A DNA stretch of 64,000 nucleotides from Dysidea avara. Its lineage: Eukaryota > Porifera > Demospongiae > Dictyoceratida > Dysideidae. The position numbers and the translations under genes were made by a program. Location: the NCBI RefSeq assembly GCF_963678975.1, contig NC_089275.1:18736220-18800219 (forward strand). The letters run 5' to 3'. The notes under the pieces are model-generated. The model made no database searches. It was not told where the DNA came from and was given only the letters and a program-made list of their open reading frames with translations. Shown here in pieces: positions 44,342 to 64,000 of this stretch. Numbering within the stretch: position 1 is the first letter of the stretch; every line of letters begins with the position of its first letter.

Positions 44342-45205
44342 TGCCAAATATAGGAGTTTAAAACCAAATTCAAATATTCAAATTATCCCACTATGGACAT
44401 GTGGCTGTGTTGTGAACATACTCCTGTCTTGATTCCGAGCTTGATTCCGAGCTTGATTCCTTTTAATATAGTAAGGTGATTCGGGATGATCACGTCGACT
44501 CGGTGGACGGAGTTTGGAAGCATTGAGTCGGTTGACATGAGGAATACTTGAATGATAACTGATCATTACGAGTATGAAGCACCAGCTAAAGATCCCAGGA
44601 GAGAAGCAAATCTTATTTCAAGGCTGTTCTTTGGGTAAGCCACTATACATTTAGACTGGGCAGGGGGGGGGTACTAACTAACTACAGAAACTGTTAACTT
44701 GCTGTAGTGTACCTACCCGCATTGCAGTAAAGTGTACAGAGCAGTCACGTATAGTGTTTTAAAATACCAAAACTATCTTGGAAAGCGTTATCTTCTGCAT
44801 CATCAAAATCCAAAAGGATTTCCTTATTAGCAATGTTGATGTCATAATCTGGTTTCAGCTTTTTAAACATTTTGAGTGAGTATCAACAAAGCCTTACCTA
44901 TCAAGTGTTCATTTTGATGGCTGAGCAGTGCCCTAGTCCTACCACATGCCATGTACTATCTGGTAATATTATCAAGGCATGCAACATTTGCGTATGGAAA
45001 GTAGTGACAACCTCCAATAAGACATCAGCCTCAAACCACTGCAATTCTTGAAAGGGTGACTGAAATAATAGCATACTGCCTGTCACAGCCAAAACTATAT
45101 AGGCATCTAAACTCACTAATTTGTCAATTGCATCAGAATGTGTCTGACCAGATGAGTTAGGTTCTATGCACTCCTTAATCAAAGGAAAGGATGCAATAAT
45201 CAAAC
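44342..45205. other. Spacer shared with copy A, no gene
   Basis: Equivalent to 7040-8464 without the hAT insertion. A serial open frame on the minus strand at 44901-45203 is also present in pieces in copy A and has no recognisable product. Confidence 0.4.
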
Positions 45206-45830
45206 AGTACGGTTGTACCGTTTAAGTGGATCCTGGTGAAATATTTGTGTGCCGCCCAAAATTCTTCTTTTAAAAATCATCCTAGAGACATTTTACGCGA
45301 CGAAAATCACCTTTATGGAATAGTACTATATATAAAACAGCATTAAATATAAACACTTACGGGTGGCCAGATATAGAATTTTAAAAAAATCACCAAAACT
45401 TGAATTTTAGTCTCACTGCCTCACTGACCACAGTCACAAGGCTAGAGACTAAACGAAGCAACGCGCAGCCACCATTTTACGCCACAACAACAAACTCACC
45501 AATGGGATGTGCCTTTGGGGTTCCGACGAGTGGAGGCCCTGTGCGCCTTGCCTTTTCTTTTATCTTCAATCAGGCTGCTTGTCTTCTTCTTCATCCAACG
45601 AAACAATATGGATATATACTAGCTAGATATCTGCAAGTTCAGGATTGGGATTCCGTTCATGATAGGTTTGCAACCACGCCGATCAAAATAGTGAGAGAGT
45701 ATGGAGACCGTGCCTCTTAACAATCTAGCTATTTTTTTTAACAGTAAACAAGATCACCTCACTCCTTATTGGTCTAGCTAGCTGCTCACCCCTTGACTGA
45801 CTCGAGATATACTCTAATACAACAGTCACT
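45206..45830. repeat. Dispersed repeat, family R2, copy B
   Basis: Orthologue of 8465-9075. Its right edge has a doubled ACTCTAATACAACAGTC, where copy A has one, a local duplication of the module. Confidence 0.6.
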
Positions 45831-46106
45831 CTAATACAACAGTCATATATGATAGAACAGTTACAAGTTACATTGTTATGGTAGACATATTTATGTAAGA
45901 AAAAGAAGCAAGCACAATACATTATTGCTCTAAAGGAGACAGATGCCCCTCAGCAACAGCAAGGTTGATAGCTGGAGGTACAAGAAGTGATGGTGTCTGC
46001 CTTCCCCATACCTACAGATGTGGAAAATACAAGTGGACTGATACAAGTTACATTGTAGCTAGCTGTGCCACAACAAAAAAAAACTAAACAAAGTAGTATC
46101 TTTAAA

Positions 46107-46430
46107 AATTGTTAATTTAAAATGAAGTAGGGATCTATGCAACAAAAAGTAGTAAAACGAGATGAATGATGGTGTTACAGCATAGCTCAGTGGGAAAGTC
46201 CCTACTTTGGCAGATTAGCTATCAATGCCAAGTAGGGACTTCACACTGAGCTATGCTGTAACACCATCATTCATCTCTTGTTTCACTACTTTTTATTGCA
46301 TAGATCCCTACTTCATTTTTAAATTAACAATTGTTCAATGCCAAAATAGGGACTTCCCATTGAGCTGTGCTGTAACACCATCATACTTTTTGTTACATAG
46401 AACCCTACTTCATTTTTAAATTAACAATTT
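46107..46430. repeat. Palindromic element, family P1, copy B
   Basis: Orthologue of 9345-9705, including the third partial arm. Small deletions have shortened the spacer. Confidence 0.75.
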
Positions 46431-46628
46431 AAAAAACACTAATCTTAAATGGGTTGATTCTTTCATTGTCCACTTTCTCTATTTCTTTTCTAGCCTTTTT
46501 GATAGAGCTCTAATATAGCCAGCTCACCCTGTAAAAATTTACGATCAGTTTGCTTCCTGTCCTCTACAGTAATCTGACCAGTATAATTTCCAACTTTAAA
46601 GTTGCCCTGGTCAGGAATGGGTGCAAGA

Positions 46629-46655
46629 GGGGGGGAGGGGGGGGGGGGGGGGGGG
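46629..46655. repeat. Poly-G tract
   Basis: A run of 27 bases, all G but one, where copy A has only seven G at 9894-9900. Prone to length error. The module (GATCGATATACTCTAATAGA) follows at about 46748. Confidence 0.9.
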
Positions 46656-47210
46656 TTCTTTGGGGTCTCGAGATCCCCCTCAGGTTGAACCTCGAACAGG
46701 AAATCTAAGACAGAAAGTGCACAGAGGAAAGCAACAGATCGTGAAAGATCGATATACTCTAATAGAGCAGTCCCAAACTATAGTCTGTTTGCGTTCACCT
46801 GAGCCCTCATTTATTGTTAATAACTCTTGTTATAAGGGCCAGCTGCTCAAACATTTAGTAGTGCTATGAAGACCTTCAAACACCAGAACTGTTAATCAAT
46901 AAAGTGCTTTGATGCTGGCAAAAACAAGTGAGTTATGAGGTTTTAAAAATATCCCATACATTTAGTATGGACGATTCAGGCACGCAAACAGTTAACAACA
47001 TGAAAACCTACTTTTTCCTGTACAAAAGCATTGGCAGTGAACACATGTTCACCTCTTTGATATTACTATATTTGGTGGGGGCTCAGGTGAACGCGTACTA
47101 ACTATATTCTATGATATATTATTAGTAATTAGCAAAGCCCTGTAAGGGTAACACTGTATAGCATCATGTGATGATAAATCATGTGATATGGCTAGTTTAA
47201 AGTTCAGCAA

Positions 47211-60101
<12,891 letters not shown>

Positions 60102-60500
60102 ATCTTCTGGCATATCTGTCAACTTCACATGCATTTTTATTATTTTTCAATGAAAATAAAAACTGTAGAAATAATGCCTACAAATACAAAATCCCTCTGG
60201 GAGCATTGGTAATATCAGCCCGTAAAACCTGTTTGTGAAAGAGTAAAGTAGCTATGCCACTATAAGATTTTTGTTACTGAAACATATTCACTGATTTTTC
60301 ATGTGAACACTCAAAACCTGAGTAGATATAAGTGTGTTTATGTGAACAGACAACAAAACTTCTTTGATTCCCCTTCTTTACATAGTAATATTTGGTGTTA
60401 TTTCCTGTTGTTATAATACAAAGTGCAGCCCCACCATAGTTGCTTTTTTGTGCATGTCGGAAAGTGCATGATCATTGACATCATTGTCCATGTAAACCAT

Positions 60501-60831
60501 ATCTAATCCAAAACAGCCAAGCTGTAAAAAAAACAGTGCGGCCCTCAAAAAGGCTATGGTGAAAAAAGATGTGAAATCCAAGGTGGCGGCCAAGAAATGG
60601 CTGTGATGGTAGGTTAATGGTAAAAATTTTAATAACGACAATTCAGGTGAATTTTTGTGCTGCTTGGTCTTGGCAAAAAAATCACCTAAATTGCCGTTAT
60701 TAAAATTTTTACCATTAACCTACCATCACAGCCATTTCTTGGCCGCCACCTTGGATTTCACATCTTTTTTCACCATAGCCTTTTTGAGGGCCGCACTGTT
60801 TTTTTACAGCTTGGTTGTTTTGGATTAGATT
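60501..60831. repeat. Palindromic head element, copy 3
   Basis: Arms of about 155 bp (ATCTAATCCAAAACAGCC to its reverse GGTTGTTTTGGATTAGAT) with a loop of about 18 nt, a hairpin of 330 bases. Most intact of the three copies. Confidence 0.9.
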
Positions 60832-60999
60832 TCATTTCTTTTTGTATTTGTATACCATAGGCCGGCTTTGGGACTTTTTTAATCTGTCTTTTTTTTCTTT
60901 ACCACAGGAAGAAGAAAAGATGAAGCAGATGTACTTTAAATATCTGATTTTATCAGTAAATGTACAAATTATATATATAATACATATATATATTACAGA

Positions 61000-62275
61000 A
61001 CTCTCCATGGTGGTTTCTTTGTAACTGAACACTCTACAAGGTGACTTTTTCTTGCTGCCCTCTCTAAAGGGTGAATTGTTAGTAGTTGAACAATCTACAA
61101 GGTAACTTCTTCTAGCTGATCTCTCTACAGGGTGATTTGTTTGTAGCTGAACTATCTACAAGGTAACTTCTTATAGCTGATCTCTCCACAGGGTGATTTG
61201 TTTGTAGCTGAATTCTGTAAAGGTGATTTGTTTGCAGCTGAGCTCTTTACAGAATGGTTTCTTAGTAGCTGAACTCTCTACAAGGTAACTTCTTCTAACT
61301 GATCTTTCTACAGGGCAATTTGTTTGTGGCTGAATTTTCTACAGGGTGATTTCTTTGAAGCTGAACTCTCTACATGGTGGTTTCTTTGTAACTGAACTAT
61401 GTACAAGGTAATTTCTTTTAGCTGATGTCTCTACAAGGTCACTAGTTTGTAGCTGAACTCTCTACATGATGATTTCTTTGTAACTGAACTCTCTACAAGG
61501 TGACTCCTTCTAGCTGATCTTTCTACAGGGTGATTTGTTTGTAGCTGAACCCTCTACAAGGATACTTCTTCTAGCTGATCTCTCTACAGGGAGATTTGTT
61601 TGTAGCTGAACTCTCTACAGGTGATTTGTTTGCAGCTGAACTCTCTATATACATGATGGTTTCTTTGTAGCTGAACTCTCTACAAGGTAACTTCTTCTAG
61701 CTGATCTTTCTACAGGGTGATTTGTTTGTAGCTGAACTCTCTACAGGTGTTATGTTTGCAGCTGAACTCTCTACATGATGGTTTCTTTGTAGTTGAACTC
61801 TCTACAAGGTAATTTCTTCTAGCTGATCTTTCTACAGGGTGATTTGTTTGTAGCTGAACTCTCTACAAGGAAACTTCTTCTAGCTGATCTCTCTACAGGG
61901 AGATTTGCTTGTAGCTGAACTCTCTACATGTGATTTGTTTGCAGCTGAACTCTCTACATGATAGTTTCTCTGTAGCTGAACTCTCTATAAGGTAACTTCT
62001 TTTAGCTGATGTCTCTACAAGGTCACTAGTTTGTAGCTGAACTTTCTACATGATGGTTTCTTTGTAACTGAACTCTCTGCAAGGTGACTTCTTCTAGCTG
62101 ATCTCTCTACAGGGTGATTTGTTTGTAGCTGAACTCTCTACAAGGAAACTTCTTCTGGCTGATCTCTCTACAGGGTGAATTATTTGTAGCTGATCTCTCT
62201 ACAGGGTGACTTGTTTCTAGCTGATCTCTATACAGGTTACTTGTTTCTAGCTGATCTCTTGAATTCTCTTCAGGG
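61000..62275. repeat. 31-bp minisatellite, about 40 units
   Basis: Units such as TAGCTGAACTCTCTACAAGG plus TAACTTCTTC alternate with TAGCTGATCTTTCTACAGGG plus TGATTTGTTTG and ATGATGGTTTCTTTG variants. Groups of about four units recur in order, a higher-order period near 124 bp. It is not a CRISPR: there are no unique spacers. Confidence 0.93.
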
Positions 62276-62278
62276 TGA

Positions 62279-63088
62279 CTGCTCTATTAGAGTATCTCGA
62301 TCTCGCTCTTGCTGCACCAAGTTGGATTTCGTGTTACAGTATAACTCCGTGGCTTTAAGTCTGATTCTTCTACACCATTGAAGAGCCTTTCTAAGATGAT
62401 TACTCCTTCTATACAGCGATTTTCAAAGCATTACCCCTAGCGGTTTATCTGGTAGGCGTGGCAAGTAGTCATTTTTTATTAGCTAATCTCGATTGCGTAA
62501 TTGTTACACACTGTTGGTTTTTTCGTTGTATCTTCCTGGTGTTTAGCTCGATTTCTTTCAAAACACAAAAGGTTTGAGGTTCAATAGTTAACCTATTCAC
62601 CCACCGATTTTCAGCTTCTTCCCATACGCGGTTTACCCTGTAGGCGTGACAACATATTGGTGTTATTTTTCGTGAATAATCGATCATAACTCTTTTCCTG
62701 TTTATCGTATCCTAGCCAAAGTTGGTACAGAGATGCGGCTTTATACCCCCCTTCTGTGTGCCAACTTTCAAGGCAATCGGATATAGCGTTCGCGTTTTAT
62801 AGCAGTTTTTGTAAGTGTGCGAAAAGAGGAAGAAAAAAAAAACAACGAAGAAACTAAGCCAATTTTTGAAGTCGCATATCTCGGGAACGCTTGAAGCGAT
62901 TTCGCTCAAATTTGGAATGTGGAGTGCTGAAGGTGGAGGGAGTGTCCACAGCAAAAATCGTCTTGTTTCATCAAGGCAATACAGAGCTACGGAGGTGCGA
63001 AAATTGCGTTTTCTTTCTTCCTGTCAATATACTCACGGGTGTTACGCGCCGGCTTCTTGGGCCGAACGACACACTACCGTGTGTCTTG
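62279..63088 (+). repeat. Conserved 3' body with terminal hairpin
   Basis: Starts with the module, contains GGTTTACCCTGTAGGCGTGA and CGCATATCTCGGGAACGC, and ends in the hairpin. The reverse complement of 31451-32110 follows the same plan and the hairpin stem is kept with different bases, suggesting selection on the structure. Confidence 0.75.
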
Positions 63089-63499
63089 ATATTTACTGAA
63101 TGTAGTACAACCAGGCGTAAACTTCCAAAGTTATTTACTCACCTGTGCATGCATTTATTCTATGTACATTCCACAATGTTCATTATTATGCTTCCATGCC
63201 TTGCTCTGCTCATTAGTATTTCACAATTTACTCGATTATAACAACAAATTGACTGCTCAATTAGAGTATTTTGTCAATAAGTGTATGCTTTATTAGAGTA
63301 GTTGAGCAAAGCTCTTCGATTTTATGTACTGTTCTATTATGTGTACACCCTTTTCCCCAATTAGTTGGGATAATTGAGGTTCCACATTGTGGTCATAGCT
63401 ACATACATGTTTGCAGTGTCTCAAAGCACACTATAACAAAATCCATAATCTGAGTTCACAATGCTGTAAAACGAAAACTTCGATTCCACCTAACAAAGT

Positions 63500-64000
63500 T
63501 TTAACCTTAGTCTCACTGCAGACTTCACTATTTTCAATGTCCAGACATTCACTAGCTATGCTGACTCAACACTAAATTATCATCAGAACTTCTATTATGT
63601 TGTCTTCTAATCGAGCTTCCAATAATCATAATCATCAGATCACATTGTATTCAAAATCAGACAATGACTTACGTTAATGTTATACCAAATACAATGGCTG
63701 ATCATGAAGCTCAGTTACTGTAAACTACTTTGCCATGCCTTGGTACTAGTTGACACACATGATTGTCCTATAAAACTCAAACCCACAATGAAAAGCACTC
63801 ATTCCGTTGAGTGTAAACTTGTATAAGTGACCTGATCTTGGAAAACCTACCTTTTTGGCACATTGGTCAATTTTCTGTTTTATAGCTTAAATACGGTACT
63901 GGGCAGGGGTGGATTCAGAGTTTGGAAAGAGGGGAGGCACCTTGCTGAAAAAAGTTGAAGAGCAAAAAAAAAAGTCAACAATAATAGCTAGTTATCCTTT
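63500..64000. other. Right edge, no gene
   Basis: No exon or complete repeat. CAGGGGTGGATTCAGAG at about 63904 looks like the left end of another hAT-type element that continues outside the window. Confidence 0.35.

Larger units (their letters stand above)
60503..63088 (+). mobile_element. 2.6-kb composite element with exact empty site
   Basis: Modules in order: palindromic head (to 60831), pyrimidine-rich tail ending TTTACCACAG (60895-60908), 31-bp minisatellite (61000-62275), the recurrent module (GACTGCTCTATTAGAG at 62279), body (to 63067), and hairpin GACACAC-TACC-GTGTGTC (63068-63085) before TTG. Copy A reads AACCATATTTACTG uninterrupted (26810-26813 is the ATAT). Edges are ambiguous by up to 4 bp. 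No protein frame, so non-autonomous. Confidence 0.85.

Noticed and set aside
61000..62275. CRISPR array
   Set aside because: Units are contiguous variants of one 31-mer without unique spacers, in animal DNA.

Overview
This window is animal nuclear DNA: AT-rich, with spliced genes, very dense small DNA transposons, tRNA-derived retroposons, BEL/Pao and Ty3/Gypsy remnants, long CA/TG runs and a 200-base assembly gap. The TRIM-NHL gene with a filamin repeat, the CNOT4 gene and the style of the BEL/Pao element point to an invertebrate. A demosponge is my best guess, but this is inference and the species cannot be fixed from the sequence.

Layout. 1-5250: a minus-strand BEL/Pao retrotransposon running off the left edge, with frame breaks. 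6643-27300 (copy A) and 43890-63500 (copy B): a roughly 20-kb duplication in the same orientation. Each copy carries part of a plus-strand CNOT4 gene (CCR4-NOT E3 ubiquitin ligase: RING, RRM, CCCH finger, long disordered tail). Between the copies, 29773-42526 holds a complete minus-strand TRIM-NHL gene (RING, two B-boxes, coiled coil, filamin repeat, NHL propeller) in three exons. Its 10-kb intron is full of repeats and contains the gap and Gypsy fragments. The right end, 60503-63088, is a 2.6-kb composite repeat inserted in copy B; copy A has the empty site.

The two CNOT4 copies complement each other. Copy A keeps the RRM and zinc-finger exons, but its RING exon has a stop codon and a lost splice acceptor, and its RRM exon has a second stop. 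Copy B has an intact RING exon and two middle exons that A lacks, but no RRM exons. Exon phases agree across copies, so together they describe one ancestral gene. The cause is either tandem duplication with reciprocal decay or two divergent haplotypes placed in tandem by the assembly.

The most notable observation is in the TRIM-NHL gene. A 337-bp palindromic element with CACTG...CAGTG ends and a 3-bp target duplication lies inside the NHL-side coding sequence, and its own inverted ends supply both splice sites. Removing it restores the reading frame, so it looks like an intron made by a transposon. The second is a short module, GACTGCTCTATTAGAG plus TATNTCGATC, that recurs about 25 times inside unrelated element families and marks the junction between swappable 5' heads and a conserved 3' body ending in a hairpin. 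Comparing copies A and B also gives exact empty sites for several insertions, which fixes their boundaries without any database.
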